DNA of 64,000 nucleotides from Apricaphanius iberus (GCA_028564705.1 JAPXFQ010001509.1:496001-560000); one strand, 5' to 3'; positions 9,420-22,509 are shown, counted from the first letter of the stretch. Numbers and translations: made by a program. Notes: a model not told the origin generated them from the sequence alone.

Positions 9420-12140
9420 GTAAGATAAAATAGTTTCTAACAACATGTAAACATTTTCTTAAAGGAACAGTTTGGCCTTCACATACCTAGCTGTCTATAG
9501 TGATTGTACTTTTTACTTGGTGCTGTATGGGGGTTAAAATATCAATGCCACACTTAACTGCATTTCCCTTAAATGATGCATTCAACGAACACGTATGAAA
9601 GTCTGAGGTGTTATCAGTAGCATTTCTGCAACTGGATCAAACTTGAAATCAGGGGAACTCTTGACAGCTCTGTACCTGTACTTACCTGAGTCTCTGAGAT
9701 GTGACACAGCTTGTCTGATTATATGGTTACAAAATTAATCAACAACCTTTGGCCCAAGATCATTTGGTACCAAGTACAGCTTATGCCTAGTGCAGAAGTT
9801 GTCAAAAGCATGTTCCCAAAATCATGTTTTGCTTGATTGGCCATCAAAGTTGCCTGACCTGAACTCCAGAGGAAATCTATGGTGCGTTGCCAAGAGAAAG
9901 ATGAGAAACATGTGACCGAAACAATGCAGAAGAGCTGGAGGCTGCTAATGAAGCATCCTGGCCTTTATCAAAATGAAGTCAGCGTCTTCATAAAGCTTGT
10001 CTTTAGAAGCTCCATTCTTCCTCCAGACTCTGGGACCTTGGTTTCCAAATGAGATACTTTTTTTTTCTCAACAGAGAAGAGGACTTTGGATGACTGAGCA
10101 ACAGACACATAAGAGGCTTGACACGGGATTAGGACATTTGAAGTACATGTCTATCTGGGCTTGGTGTGGTGTGCTATTGATGCACTAACTCTAGCCTCAG
10201 TCTACACCTTTTCCTGTCATTCCTCTCCAGGCTGTGGCAGGGCAATTTATCTGGGCAGATGTTGACTTATTTCAGGGGAGGCACAGTTTTATTTAACCCT
10301 TTCATGTTTTTACCTCCCGTCAGCAGGGTATTACATATTTCCAGACCAAAACGGCCTTTTTAGGACACCCTTTCTATGTACATATTTTACATAAATTAAA
10401 AGCTGAGTTTCTTTTAGAGACGGGCTGGCTGAGGTAGGTTCGGAGGCTTTCCCAAAAAACCAGTCTGTTCTAGATCAGTGATGAGAACGTTTGTTTTCGT
10501 ACTCCAAAAGGAGCCGCGTTTGAGCCACTTTCATCACCGTTCTGTGTGTCTGCTGGTGTAGGTGACCGAGCCATCTTTATAGAAGATCATTTTGGCTATG
10601 TACTTTGAAATGACCCGATCAAGTCACTTGGTGTGGCTGTGGTTGTAATTGAGAAGGGAAAAAAAACAAATGTTGCCAAGGCTTCGTAGAAATAAGAGTT
10701 ACTTGCAAAGCAGTTTATGACGGCAGCAAGCAGAAACAAGCAACACGTCCTGATTATTCTGTGTTGATCTCTTATTTCTACTACTCCTTTTGGACTGATC
10801 AATGCCACTCAGTATGTTTACATGCAGCAAGAGAAATTCAAATTCTTGCCTTAGTCCGACTGAAATCACACCTTGGTCCGGCTGGAGTCAAACCGAACTG
10901 AAGTTTCATAAGCTGGGCTACTCTAGCTGGTTAATGCAATTGAATCAGACTACTCTGCAACCAATTCAACACCATACTATCTCTGCTCATGATTAAAGTT
11001 ATGTATGCCAGTCAATGATATGAATCATAGCTTTGGACACAGTACATGCTTTTTAAAATCACTCAAGAAAACCCCACAAAAAAATACATTGACATCTTGT
11101 CGTTTGGAGAGGAATTTCAAAACCCAGAACAGCCATCTCGATCAAAAACGGTCTCTTTATATCCACAACGGTCCAGTTAATGTCCTCCATTTAAACAGTT
11201 AGTTCACAACTAGTCTTATGTCCGAAATCCAACATCCTCTGCCGCTCAAAACCTCATAATTCCCTTCCTTGTCTGGATCTCTCACTGATTTTCATCAGAA
11301 CTATTAGCATGCAAGTTAGCCTAACAGCACACTTGTTCTTCCTCTTTGTGTTTATAAACGGCCTGCAAACAACAAATTGGTGCACTACCGGCAACACTGG
11401 TATGGAGTGTGCCCAGCTGTCCATGGCGCTTGGCTTGGGTACATCTGCCTGCAAGGGCGGACACAGATTATCTGTGGGCACGCACTAAAACCCCCGTCAG
11501 GACTGGGATGCGGTCATCCCTGCTGCTTGTGCATCTTTTTCTTCAACAGTTTTCACTTTTAAATAACTTTCTAATAATGAGATTTGACACAAGCTTTACA
11601 TGTCAACGATGGTTTTCTGCAGAACAGTTATGTCTGAACTCTTCCGCATGATTTTGAGTCCTACCGAACCAGACTGAGAGACCATGTTCAGGAACCCTCG
11701 GCAGGTTGTTTTGGACTCTGATTAGAGTGGGACAGTTTGATCATAAAATATTGGGCATTTTCATATTTTTTTACTTTTCTGAGATTTTGAATTTGGGGGT
11801 TTCATAAGCTGTAAGCCATAACCATCAAAATTACAACAAATAAGGGCTCGGAATATCTCGCTCTGCATGTAATGAATCTATATGATTATAGCCTATTAGT
11901 TTCATCCTTTAAGTTAAATTACTTAAGTAAAGAAAAAAATAATGGCTAAGCATCCACATGTGAGTGGCAACACGTTTGTATCCATTTAGCGAAGCACAGT
12001 CTGATCCCACTTTTGGCAAGAAAGCTGTATTTTACCCAGGCTGTTCCTTTAACCTCATACTGCAATATCTGAACATCTGTGGGTTTGCAATGATTCCATA
12101 TGTAATATGCCTTCCATATGTAACATGGTTCTTTGTTTAG
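9420..12140 (+). other. btc: btc last intron
   Basis: Runs from GTAAGA at 9420 to TTTGTTTAG at 12140. Apart from a Tc1 fragment near its start I recognise nothing in it. Several short reading frames at 9,997-11,651 show no family features. Confidence 0.75.
9737..9985 (+). mobile_element. Tc1/mariner transposase fragment
   Basis: The plus strand encodes a broken C-terminal piece of a Tc1-type DDE transposase: a damaged (P)DLNPIENLW-like block (here CLT-stop-TPEEIYGAL), then a KRKMR-like Arg/Lys stretch and NNAEELEAANEASW. It has a stop and frameshifts and no inverted repeats, so it is a dead relic. Confidence 0.65.
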
Positions 12141-12270
12141 TCGCAGGTGCAGATTGTGTCGCTGGAGGAGAAGACCGACAGAGGAGCCAAAAAATGGAAC
12201 AGAGAAGCACGGCATGCTGGACACGAGTACACCAGGCTCAACAGAGCTGACAGACACCAACTCAGTATGA
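12141..12270 (+). CDS. btc: btc, cytoplasmic-tail exon with stop
   Basis: The first base completes a His codon with CA of the previous exon. There follow RRCRLCRWRRRPTEEPKNGT and a Ser/Thr-rich end finishing DTNSV and TGA at 12268-12270. The basic, Cys-rich start right after the membrane span resembles other EGF-ligand tails (stop-transfer, possible palmitoylation). The final Asp/Glu-Thr-Asn motif recalls the mammalian BTC end. The visible part of the precursor is about 165 residues; human BTC totals 178, so little beyond the signal peptide is missing. Confidence 0.88.
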
Positions 12271-12700
12271 AGACTCTGTCAGAGCTGATCTCAAACTTGT
12301 AGACATCACATGGGACTGCTGCTGGCTGCAGTCTTGAAGTAAACACAGAAGGCCTCAGGTGGTCCCTGGACAACGCTGAGACCCATGAGGAATACCACTT
12401 CACAAGACAGTATGTCAACCTGTGATAGAAGCTCAGAAGCTTCATCTTCTCCTTTTGAAGGGCTGCTTTGTTTGAAACATCAAACATGCTTTTTGAAAAA
12501 TGAAGAAGATGCCCTCCTGGATTTATGATACATATAAGCCAGGGAAGAGTGTTCCGCTACCTGTGTGCTGGAGAGGAGGCTTATGTTCTAAAAGTGGTGG
12601 AGCAACAGACTTGCCCCTTCACTGAGTGCTGCTGATCACACAGTACTAAATAAATTGTTGCTATGTTGGAAAAAGCTGTGAGGCCAGCTAGCAACCAGTG
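12271..12700 (+). other. btc: btc 3' UTR (probable)
   Basis: Non-coding sequence after the btc stop. An AATAAA at 12649-12654 is the first convincing polyadenylation signal; another AATAAA lies near 13,265. Which is used cannot be told from sequence. Confidence 0.5.
12649..12654 (+). terminator. candidate btc polyadenylation signal
   Basis: Canonical AATAAA 379 bases after the stop codon, followed by TG-rich sequence within 15 bases. Confidence 0.45.
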
Positions 12701-15700
12701 ATAACACTCAGTTCGGTTGGCCTGGACTGGCGACTGTGGGAGACAAATGTACTCTGTCAGATGAGAAGAAAGAAACTATAATTTCTAGAGAAACTGAGCC
12801 ACATTCAGTGCATCAACCTTTAAACAGATTGTGACACAGAATCTCACAACTTTAGCAGCCGATTTGGTTTACTGCTTGACTAGCTTTTATGTGCCTCATT
12901 ACAATCACTTATCCCTTTTAAGGTATCACTTCAGAGCCATGTCTCCGCTTAAGCTTGCAGACAATATTGTTACTCATGTACATGACCAATCCAAAAAGAG
13001 GCCCATAAAGGTTGCCGCTACATTAACAGCATGGCTCAAAAAGCACAAGCAGATCTTGTGCCAGGGGCTTTTTTTTTTATCTGTGTATTTGGAGCCGGGC
13101 AGCCTGGAGGCTACAGGACAGAACAGCTGAGTCTGTATTCACAGGCTGACAGTGATCCTCTGTTTGAGACAGTTTCAGAGCTGCCAAACTTTCACTGAGG
13201 TTTCAGCATGTATCAATGTAGACACCAAGTCAGAGTCAGTCAAATCTGCCTCTGCCATTAATCAATAAACATGCTGTTGTTTACTGTACTTTTACTGTGG
13301 CAAGATACATGTAATATATTTATGTCTTGAAGAAAACTATGTTTTCTCCTCAGTTCGTCTTTCTATCTATTAAAAAAGAAGAGATTTATGCAACATTTCA
13401 GAGTTGTGGAGCAGGCACAGAACAAAAATCCGTGGTTAAAGCTCTTGAGAGCACTTCCATTGTTCCAAACACTAATCTGAATAATTTATGAACAGGTATT
13501 TGCAGACACTAATACTGAGTCCCAGTCTGATACTCAATTCAAATCAATGGAACATTTAAAAACTTAGCTGACTTAAAGAGAATTTTATCAGCACACTGCA
13601 TGGTACATATCAGAGTTATTGTATCACTTATCCCATTGCGGCCTAGACAGTGCAGTTTTTCTAAACAGCAAAAATGCAACTTTTACATGAAAGCCTTTCA
13701 TCGCTAAAGAAGATAAAGACATGTCTTTCCTCGTTATGTGAAGCAGTTTGTTAAAGTGCTAGGCTATTGGTAATAAAACCTTACAATAAAATATGTTATC
13801 CTGCTTACCAACCTGCTTGCCTTGCAAAGGGTGAAGAGCATTAAGAATGTTAAGGAAAATTGAGACTTGTTAGAAAAACAATAATTTGTTTGCCCCTACC
13901 ATTCTAAAAGCGGTGCACATGGAAACTGAATTTTGATGATTTAAGAAAAAAATATAGCTCCATAAAATAAAAAAATAAGCTGCGTACTGTTATGGACATA
14001 AAATTACAAACACGTATCAAGAGGGGATTTTAGCCATTAACTTTGTCACTGATCACTAGAAACTGTCTTGATAGAACATATATAATGTATATAAAGACAA
14101 GCTGTTCAGCACTCTTTTTTGTAAAATCCAATTCACACCAGGATGTTGGCATCTCTAGAGTTTCATCCTGGAAACTTAACTGAATGCTAGGTGAAGCTGG
14201 AGTTCGACTTAAAAATTTCAACATCATTAATGCAATATGGCTGCTCCTCATAGGAAAAAAGTCTAATAAGACATAAAATGTCTTGGTGGTTTATGCAGAT
14301 CCTGTCAAATTAAGCTTATTTTTTTCATTCAGATGATTATTTAAACAAATTTTTATCGTTATTTTGAAAGCTGTGTTAAAATGTGAACAGTTGACAGTGA
14401 TGCTCCACATGAAACAGGTTTTGCAAAAAATTAAACATAGCAACTGTATCTAGACGGAGAATTTGATGCTCAATTATTGGTACATTATTAATACTAAGAA
14501 TTCATTCTCACAGCTCAAGAAAACAGAAAAGTTTAATAATTTTCTGGCATTGCACAAGATATTGTCTGTTTGTTGCCACTCTACAGAATCCCAATTATTA
14601 AAATGATCATAATATCCTACAAGTTGGTATGTATGTAGTATTAAAATAATACCTATTTTGTAAGTGAAGTGATGTAAACAAACAAGACATGGTGTTCAAT
14701 CTTTATAGGTTTACAGTGTTGTGTTGCCATGGTGCAGTAACACCGGCTAGACTCAGGACCGTAAACTAGTGGATTTTTATTGTCCACTTTTATACCCTTC
14801 TTAATGCAGCAGCAACTAAAACCTTACCTAAATCATATTAGTATCGCTTCTTTTGAATTTAAAGAATTTAACCCAAATATTCATCTTTATTTTCAAGAGT
14901 TAAGCCATGTGTATCATCTCAGCTACTGTATTACTCAGATCAAGACAAAAGACAAATCTACTCTTGATACTTAGGTAAGATATATTTTTAAATATCTCTT
15001 TTGGTCTCGCATAAAAGTTGATAACATACTTTTAGGTTGTTTTAGTGTCATGCTTCTTTGATATCTTAACATTTAGAGTAAAATATAATAAAGCAGCGCG
15101 TTAAAAAATCTACAATAAAATTCCTTGTTAACTTAGAATGTTTTTACTGTGATATCAGTGAAACTGCCTTCAAAACAGTGACACCTGTGGAATGCTGCAG
15201 TATCTATATGAGGGGCGTGCCAGCAGAAAGCAAAGCTGATAAGCGAGATAAATAACAGTCAAATTGTTGTAGGCGTTTAATCCAGACCTGTAATAGGCAA
15301 CCAGCCAATCCGCATTCTGTATTCTGGCCTTCATCATGTGAGTGCTTAGATAGATTGGAGTCCCCTTGTGATGTCTCACAGGATCAAGCAGGTTTATGTC
15401 AGACTAAATCGGAAGACATTTCTCAAACAGTCCGCACATGTTGTGTTTCAGCGTGCCTGAAAATGTGACTTCAGGATCAACTGAAGCCAGATTTAACCCT
15501 GAATGGCAACAGCTCCACCTGTTCTCTTCTGGCATGTGTGCCTGCTGCTTCTCTGCTGTGACAGCTGTGCAGAGACTAACAAATAGTTGAGAGATATGTC
15601 AGCAGAGAAAAGGCTTCATATCATAGATCAGCACTGGAAGTGAATGTAGTGACTCAGAGGAGGAATTGTCAACTGCTTGAGTTAATTTGTAGTTTGCACG

Positions 15701-15990
15701 GAGGCCACTGGAGGTCAGCAGGATACCACAGCCTCTTAAAGTTATCAGCACTAATGGCATTTCACTTCTAAAGTTGGGGTTTGCTGGATTTTAAACTATA
15801 TTTCACTTTTGAAATGAAAATAATACAGCATATGTTTTTACATTGACAACTTTTAGTGAAAAAAATACAGTTTTTCACTTTATTTTAAACGCGTAAGACG
15901 ATATAGTCAGAGTGAATCTTCATATAGGCTACAAGGAACAAAAAGAGATCTTTAAAAAAAAACAGTATGCGCAAATATCTTAAATCACTA
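12701..15990. other. intergenic, no recognised gene
   Basis: AT-rich single-copy-looking DNA. Short reading frames (for example 12,831-13,130, 14,030-14,251 and 15,170-15,379) have no signal peptide, domain motif or splice context that I can support. Confidence 0.6.
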
Positions 15991-16009
15991 CTTTTTTATA
16001 TTTGGCTTT

Positions 16010-16469
16010 TTAGGATACATTCTTGCAAGTACTGGCAATGATGTGTGGATTTATCGTATGGGCAGGCGTATAACAATGAACATATATATTGATGGTATTT
16101 GAAAGCATGAGTTCCTGTGGTGAGATCTTGAGGTCCATTGTAGTGCCATTCATCCACGACGATCCTCTCATGTCGCAGCATGATATTGCGCAACCCCATG
16201 GATCTGTACACCATTCCTGAAACCTGAACACATTATATCATGGTCAGCATACTCACCAAACATGTCACTGATTGAACATGTTTGGGATGCCCTGAATTGG
16301 TGTATACAACAGCGTGTTCCAGTTCTTTTATTGTGGTCAGTCTATATCACACGGGTGCAATATTAACACTGTCAAATCAGCACCTTCACCACTCCTGTGG
16401 GATGGCAGGGTTAAACTTGGCAAAGGGTCAGCGCTCGCCAACACAGGTTTAGACAGATTTGTGAACAAT
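16010..16469 (+). mobile_element. Tc1 transposase C-terminal remnant
   Basis: Broken translation on the plus strand gives ILRSIVVPFIHDDPLMSQHD and IAQPH (the QHDNARPH block), then after a frameshift a YSPNMSLIEHVWDALNW-like block (the PDxxPIEHxWD motif with the last catalytic Glu), RQ..QRVPV-like residues and a decayed end. It belongs to a different Tc1 family from the element that abuts it at 16,470. No inverted repeats are left. Confidence 0.75.
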
Positions 16470-17981
16470 ATCAGTATCATTTGAATAGTAGGTTTATTTT
16501 AACAGTGACAGATGGCACATCAAAACGAAATTTGAAAAAAATAACTTTAGATAAAATATAGACACTGATGTGCATTTCATTGAGTAAAATAAGTATTTGA
16601 ACCCTGTAACAAAACAAAAAAAGACTTAATACTTAGTGGCAAAACCCTTGATTGCAAGCGCAGAGTTCAAATGTTTCTTGTAATTGAAGACCAAGTTTGC
16701 AAACATTTTAGGAGGAAATTTGGTCCACTCCTCTTTGCAGATAATCTCTAAATCACTATGCTTTCAAGTCTGTCTCTGTGCAACTTTGAGCTTCAGCTCC
16801 CTCCATAGATTTTCTATTGGATTGAGGTCCGGAGACTGACCAGGTCAATCTGTGACCTTAATGTGCTTCTTCTTGAGCCACTCCTTTGTTGCCTTTGCTG
16901 TATGTTTTGGATCATTGTGCTGGAACAACCAACCACAACCCGTTTTCAGTTCCCTGGCAGAAGGAAGGAGGCTGTCGCTCAGGATTGTAGATACATGGCT
17001 CTGTCCATTTTCTCGTTGATGTTGGGAAGTTCTCCTGTGCCCTTCGCAGAAAAACACCCCAAAAATAAAAATTTTCCACCTCCATACTTGATGGTGGGGA
17101 TGGTGTTTTGGGTTCAAAGGCAGCATTTTTCTTTCCCCAAACAAGGCGAGTTGAGTTAATACCAAAGAGCTCAACTTTGGTCTCATCTGACCACAGCACT
17201 TTCTCCCAGTCACTCTCTGAATCATTCAGGTGTTCATTAGCAAACTTCAGACGGGCCTGCACATGTGTCTTGCAAGTTCTGCAGGATTTTAATCCATTGC
17301 GGCGTTTCCAAAGGTTCCCTTGGTGACTGTGGTCCCGGGTACCTTGAGGTAATTAACTAACTCATCCCGTATAGTTCTAGGATGATTTCTCACCTTTCTC
17401 AGCATCATTGACACTCCAGGAGGTAAGATCTTGTGTGGAGCCCCAGATTAAGGTGAATTGATGGTCATTTTGTGCTCCTTACATTTTCGAACAATTGCAC
17501 CAACAGTTGTCACCTTCTCTCCCAGCTTCTTGCTAATTGTTTTGTAGCCCGTTCCAGCCTTGTGCAGGTCTACAATTTTGTCTCTGACATCATTGGACAG
17601 CTTTTTGGTCTTTCCCATGTTGGAGAGTTTGGAGTCGGATTGATCGATGGATTGATTGGCAGTTGTATACAGATGACTAGTTAAGACAGGTGTCTTTAAT
17701 GAGGGTGACTAATTGAGTAGGAGTGTCTAACCACTCTGTGGGAGCCAGAACTTTTAAAGGTTGGTAAGGGTTCAAATACTTATTTCACCCAATGAAATGC
17801 AAATCAGTTCCTAACTTTTATTAAAGTTATTTTTTCAATTTTACTTTTGATGTGCTATCTGTCACTGTTAAAATAAACCTACCATTGAAATGATACTGTA
17901 CTGAGACATTTCATTTCTTTGTTGTCACTGGAAAAATGTACAAAATCAGCAAGGGGTCAAATAATTATTTCCCCCACTGTG
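16470..17981 (-). mobile_element. Tc1-like transposon, one end truncated
   Basis: The right inverted repeat begins CAGTGGGGGAAATAATTATT on the minus strand, at about 17,981, and continues inward to about 17,766. The left copy matches its inner part (GTGACAGATGGCACATC and CAGTATCATTTGAATAGTAG region) but stops at about 16,470, where another Tc1 remnant starts, so roughly the outer 90 bases are gone. The right end abuts a TA microsatellite. Confidence 0.85.
16626..17618 (-). pseudogene. Tc1 transposase pseudogene
   Basis: Starts at the ATG complementary to 17616-17618: [20 protein letters not shown], followed by a helix-turn-helix ([12 protein letters not shown]). A stop interrupts it after about 55 codons. 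The DDE core then appears in changing frames: LWSDETKVELFG (first Asp), NDPKHTAKATKEWLKKK (second Asp) and, after a further change, SPDLNPIENLWRELK (Glu). It ends near 16,626. All three catalytic residues can be seen, but stops and frameshifts make it non-functional. Confidence 0.85.
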
Positions 17982-18003
17982 TATATATATATATATATAT
18001 ATA
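17982..18003. repeat. (TA)n microsatellite
   Basis: About ten TA units directly at the outer end of the Tc1 element, possibly grown from its TA target site. Confidence 0.8.
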
Positions 18004-20340
18004 CAGTATAATATTTTACGTCCTTAAAATCCACTTGAAGTCCAGTTAAAATCCATTGGCTGGTGATGTTTGATCTGTAATTGTTGTTCAGAAGCCAGGG
18101 TACTTCATTTAGATTTAATAATAATTAAAAAAAAAATAATTTCTTTATTTTGTGTTGGTAGCTAGCAATGATAACCAACATTAGATGGCTGCATACTTCC
18201 ATCTGACATAAAAGAAATGTGGGGAGCTGAGCTAGTTAGTAACATAACTCAAAGTTATCATCAGATGTTGGTGTATTTTTCAAGAAGTGTCCAGAGCAGG
18301 ACCAGTGACTATATGGGGGTGATCACTGTCTGTTAGGGTGGGAGCGGGTGGTTTGGGGGTGCTGAGCCATCTTGATTGAGTTCTGTGCTCTCTTCTTTTC
18401 TAGTTGAGCTCTGCTTCTCGCTTGTGCAACTGTGCTCTCAGTAATGAATGCCTTTGGGCTATCATTAGCTAGGTTCTCATTAGCCTCTGGGCTATCGGAT
18501 GTTATCTTTTTCTTATATCCTTGAGCTCTGTCATTTGCACTCTTCCAGTTCATCTTGATCCTTCTTTCTATAATATGAGTTATGTCTGCAACATAGTACT
18601 GGCAACAATTTTGGGGAAGGCTTTACCAGTGACATATCATTTCCACTTAAATGGACACATGAAGCAATACAATGTCATTCCGAGACAAAGCTTTGAAGAG
18701 GTCTGATCTGTATTCAGTGAAGATGCAACAACTATTAATCTTCCAATCTCAAATTGATCCGGCCTTCCTCCTAAGAAAACCTTTAAAAGTTTAAGGATCA
18801 GGAAACAATTACATTGAGAGCTCGTATCTGGCTTGAACCAATGGCGGTGATAGCACAGAAACATCTCCTGTCACAAAGCTTTTCCCGGATTTCCCCCTCT
18901 CGGATCTCTCTCTGCAGACTGCTCTCAGAATAAAGGTAAAGAGCAAATCTTTATATTTAAAAAACATTAATGGTTACTGTGATTTTCTTTTACTCAACCT
19001 TGATCCCTTCCAAGTGGAAAAAACGATTTTACCTTTCCGATTTTACTGCGATGCAAAGGTTTTGATACCAATTACATTTCCTGTCTTCTCAAATGTACCT
19101 AAAGGCCAAAAGTTACCAGCTTTCATACACATTATGTAAGAAGTCAAGTAAAAATACGGTCCAGAAAAAAGAAAAGATTACAGTTCTGATCATAACTGCT
19201 TATGTAAACATCCTTCCATTATATTCCAAAATAATACTGCTTTTTTAATTTATTACCATTTATACAGTTCATCACATCTCTGTGGATGATTTGAATGGTA
19301 ATGTGACAAAATAATAAAATCTGAGTCACTGCTATAAAAATGTAATGCATTGTCTTTCAGTTGCTTGAGACGGACAGACAGACAGAAAGACAGACAGACG
19401 TATCGAGGCATGGGAACAGATCAAGCAGCACCTACTTATTAACTAACTAAGCGTATCATCAGTTTGTCAGGCAGAAAGGAAGGGTGGAAAATGAGTTAAC
19501 AACAAGAAGCATGAACAAATTGTGCCAGAAAAAAAATACAATTTTATCATGCCTTTACACAAGAATGATTTAGGGTAGATGCTCAGGTGAAATAAAGTAG
19601 AAGATTTTTAAAATATCACAATCGGTAAGTGCTTATGCACTTCCTTTATTGCTACAATTTGCTTTATCCATCTTATACCATTTCTTTAATCAAAAATGTG
19701 CCTTTTCAATCTATTGTTTTTTTTTTGCTTAGTTTTTGTTTCAGGACAGTTTTGATCCTTCTTCCCTCACTAGGCTTACAAATATATAATAGAGTCGTTA
19801 TTTTCAAAGTTTGACAAGATTAAGGAAAAATCATAATATCTTAATGTAAGATGGCCTTTTAAATTTCATATATTTGAGATCATAGTACTATTGCAACATT
19901 TAATTGAAGCAAAATATCTGAATCAGTATTTTAACCAAATTTCTGACTTCATTTTAGTAAATACTTGCAGCTCTTAAAAATCTAAATATTATCTTGACAA
20001 GTACACCACAAGTACTCTTTTGTTAAATATCTTTAATCCTTAGCAGTGAATCCGTGGAATTATAGTTCAACGGAAAACTATTCTTATTAGCTAAATTAGA
20101 TTAAAATGCATTTATTATATTTAATTGTACGTTAAATTGAAGTACAACATGGAGGTTTCGAGTTGAAAAAAAACTTTTTCTAAGTTGAGTTGTACTTTTT
20201 TCATCAGGTATTCATATAAATAAAGATTTTGAAAAACCTAACCCTTTTAAAAAGAATACATGGTTTCAGGATTAACACTGAAAATTAAATTGCAACATTA
20301 TTTTTTTCTTTAAAAAGACTCTAAATGGCTTGAAATTCAA
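18004..20340. other. intergenic, no recognised gene
   Basis: AT-rich. It holds a short imperfect (GACA)n tract at about 19,370-19,398 and a highly charged 76-residue minus-strand frame at 18,323-18,553 with no family resemblance. Nothing else stands out. Confidence 0.55.
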
Positions 20341-20344
20341 AGTT

Positions 20345-20456
20345 TAAGACTTGGGACTTGACTTGAAACTTGTCTGGCTTGACCTGAGACTTGACTCGAG
20401 ACCTGGGGGTGATGACTTGAGACTTACTAGACACTTGCAAAGCAATGACTTGGTCC
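20345..20456. repeat. GACTTGAGACTT-type minisatellite-like block
   Basis: Degenerate repeats of GACTTGA/GAGACTTG fill this stretch. Blocks of this kind are common in fish genomes, usually as part of DNA-transposon relics; I cannot see element ends here. Confidence 0.55.
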
Positions 20457-22320
20457 AACCTCTGGCAAAAAAGCCCTTAGGCTCAATCTGCTGTGAATTG
20501 GAAACTTCTGGAAAACCAAAATCACTGTTGACAGGAATATTGTCATTAACATCAAATGGGTTGAGAGGGTGCAGACCAAGAGAGAAGAAATTTATCGAAC
20601 ATCATTTATCTCAATCTAAATCAAAATTTACATTCTGGAGACAGATAATGGATTAACTAATGTTTTATTTTCTTTAATTTTTTTACAGATTTGTTTGAGA
20701 ACAATTTTAGTGTAGCTTACTCCACCCACCACTGGCTGTGACATAAAAACATGGCAGAATATTTCCAAACCTTGTGTATTTGAGAGCACCGGGGTTAAAG
20801 AGATTTTTCAGCAGTTGAATTTGTGATTCAAGACACAGTACAATGTGAGTGGCAACATTCAAAATTCGAAATAACATCAGCGCCAAGATGGCCGAACCAT
20901 AAACCCCCCCCCCAAAAAAACCCAACTAAAACTGTTGACAGAATTGTCCCATCCTTAACCCCAAAAATAGACCAAAAAATTCAAACTATGCTCGAAAGTA
21001 AAGCCTTGCAAAGAAAAGCAATAAATATGTATGAGCTACTGTCATTATGCTAAGAAGAATTGTCAAATGTTCAGTCATAAATATAACAGAAGCCACATGA
21101 TGACTGAGGATAATGGTGAGAGTGTAGGTATACATGTTTAATTTTAAGCCTATGTCTAATTTGGAATTTTAGTGGATTAGATACAATTTTGAATAAACTG
21201 AAATGTGTGCACCCTCCTTTTGTTTATCAGAAAAAAGGAACAGCTCACAAAAAAGGGTTGAAAGCACAAATCTTTTATGACAGGGATGCTTGTTAGCTTG
21301 TGCTTGCAAACAACTGATTGTGTCATACAGGATATGTTAATGTGGAATATCTTCTCTGGTGTCTGGAAATCAAACTGCTATCATATCGTGACTGCACTGT
21401 CAAAAGACTGTTACACACTACCCATCTTCAGTCTGAGGTCTCTTTGCAGACTTACTGTTACCAAAGATCCTTCCTGCGCAGAGCATCATCACCCACAGTG
21501 ACTCATTAAAGATACTTAGATGATATGAGTTCACAACAGCATTCATTTTCACAAATAAGTAATTTTTTTATTCAATTCAATTGAAATGATTGGAGATGTT
21601 GAGTGTATGTAAACCTCTGACTGGAACTGAAAGTCAAAAGATTAAAAGCATTGCAATACCTAATATTTTGATGTGAGATTGAGATCATTATTTTGTTACC
21701 AGAAGCGATAGCATTGCCTTCCTTAACTTTTCTTATAGATTCTTATATCCTTGTAGTATTCTAACTCAGTTTTGAGCTCATTGAAAGGAGGCCTTATTGT
21801 AGTCAATTTTAAAACGATGACGACCTGCACACTGGAGTATGAGTCTAGAATTTTATGTGGAAGCTTTGATTTGCTTTTCTTTCAATTACAAATAAATTCT
21901 CCCAGCTTTCTTGAGCTGTGTTGACTGTGAACACCTAACCTTTGCCCTGTTACTCTAGGCCCAGTTAATTTCAGGAGGACGGGTTGGTTACTTCAGGGTG
22001 CCCCCTGGACTGCTGTTGTTCAGTCAAAGTTTTTTAAAGGAGTCTGAGTGTAATAAAGCTTTAGGACATCCATCATTTGGCCTTTACAAATGATTATTGT
22101 GAGCATGCTTTTGCCTTGGAAAACGGATTAAAAGTCTCAGACATTGATACCTTTCTGTAGGTGGTAACAGGTGTTTTAAGTTTTTATCATCAAAAAGTGT
22201 TAAAAATTTGTAGGATTTTGGCTAAAGGTTAAGACCTACACAAGGTAATTTAAAAAAAATTGTTTTGTATTTTCCGGGTGTTGCTTTATTGAGTTGCTTT
22301 AAAGGACATATGTTGGCTTA
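20457..22320. other. intergenic, no recognised gene
   Basis: No gene recognised. Near 21,590-21,635 a GAGTGTATGTAAAC-CTCTGACTGGAACTG stretch resembles the inner end of a Tc1 inverted repeat, as an isolated scrap. Confidence 0.45.
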
Positions 22321-22509
22321 TCTAAAAAAAAAAGGTTTAAAAAAGGCAACTGGACTTTTTGGTTCCTTGAAGATGTTCCACTTCACATCCAAGGAGGTCC
22401 GTCAGTTCTTAAAATTGACAAAGTTCAATTTCAAAAGCTCCTTAGATGAGAAGTGTAACGTCTTCAAGGAACCAAATTAGTCCAGTCGCCTTTTAAAACC
22501 TTTTTTAGA
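22321..22509. repeat. long imperfect inverted repeat, arms about 72 bp
   Basis: The left arm (TCTAAAA..., AAGGCAACTGGACT, TTGGTTCCTTGAAGATG, CCAAGGAG) recurs reversed and complemented in the right arm (CTCCTTAG, CGTCTTCAAGGAACCAA, AGTCCAGTCGCCTT, CCTTTTTTAGA) around a loop of about 44 bases. The GGTTCCTTGAAGACGTT unit is one I recall as a very common dispersed fish repeat, which I associate with Penelope-like elements; that link is from memory and unverified. Confidence 0.65.

Noticed and set aside
18323..18553. 76-codon highly charged minus-strand frame
   Set aside because: No motif, no context; could be an old LINE scrap but this cannot be supported.
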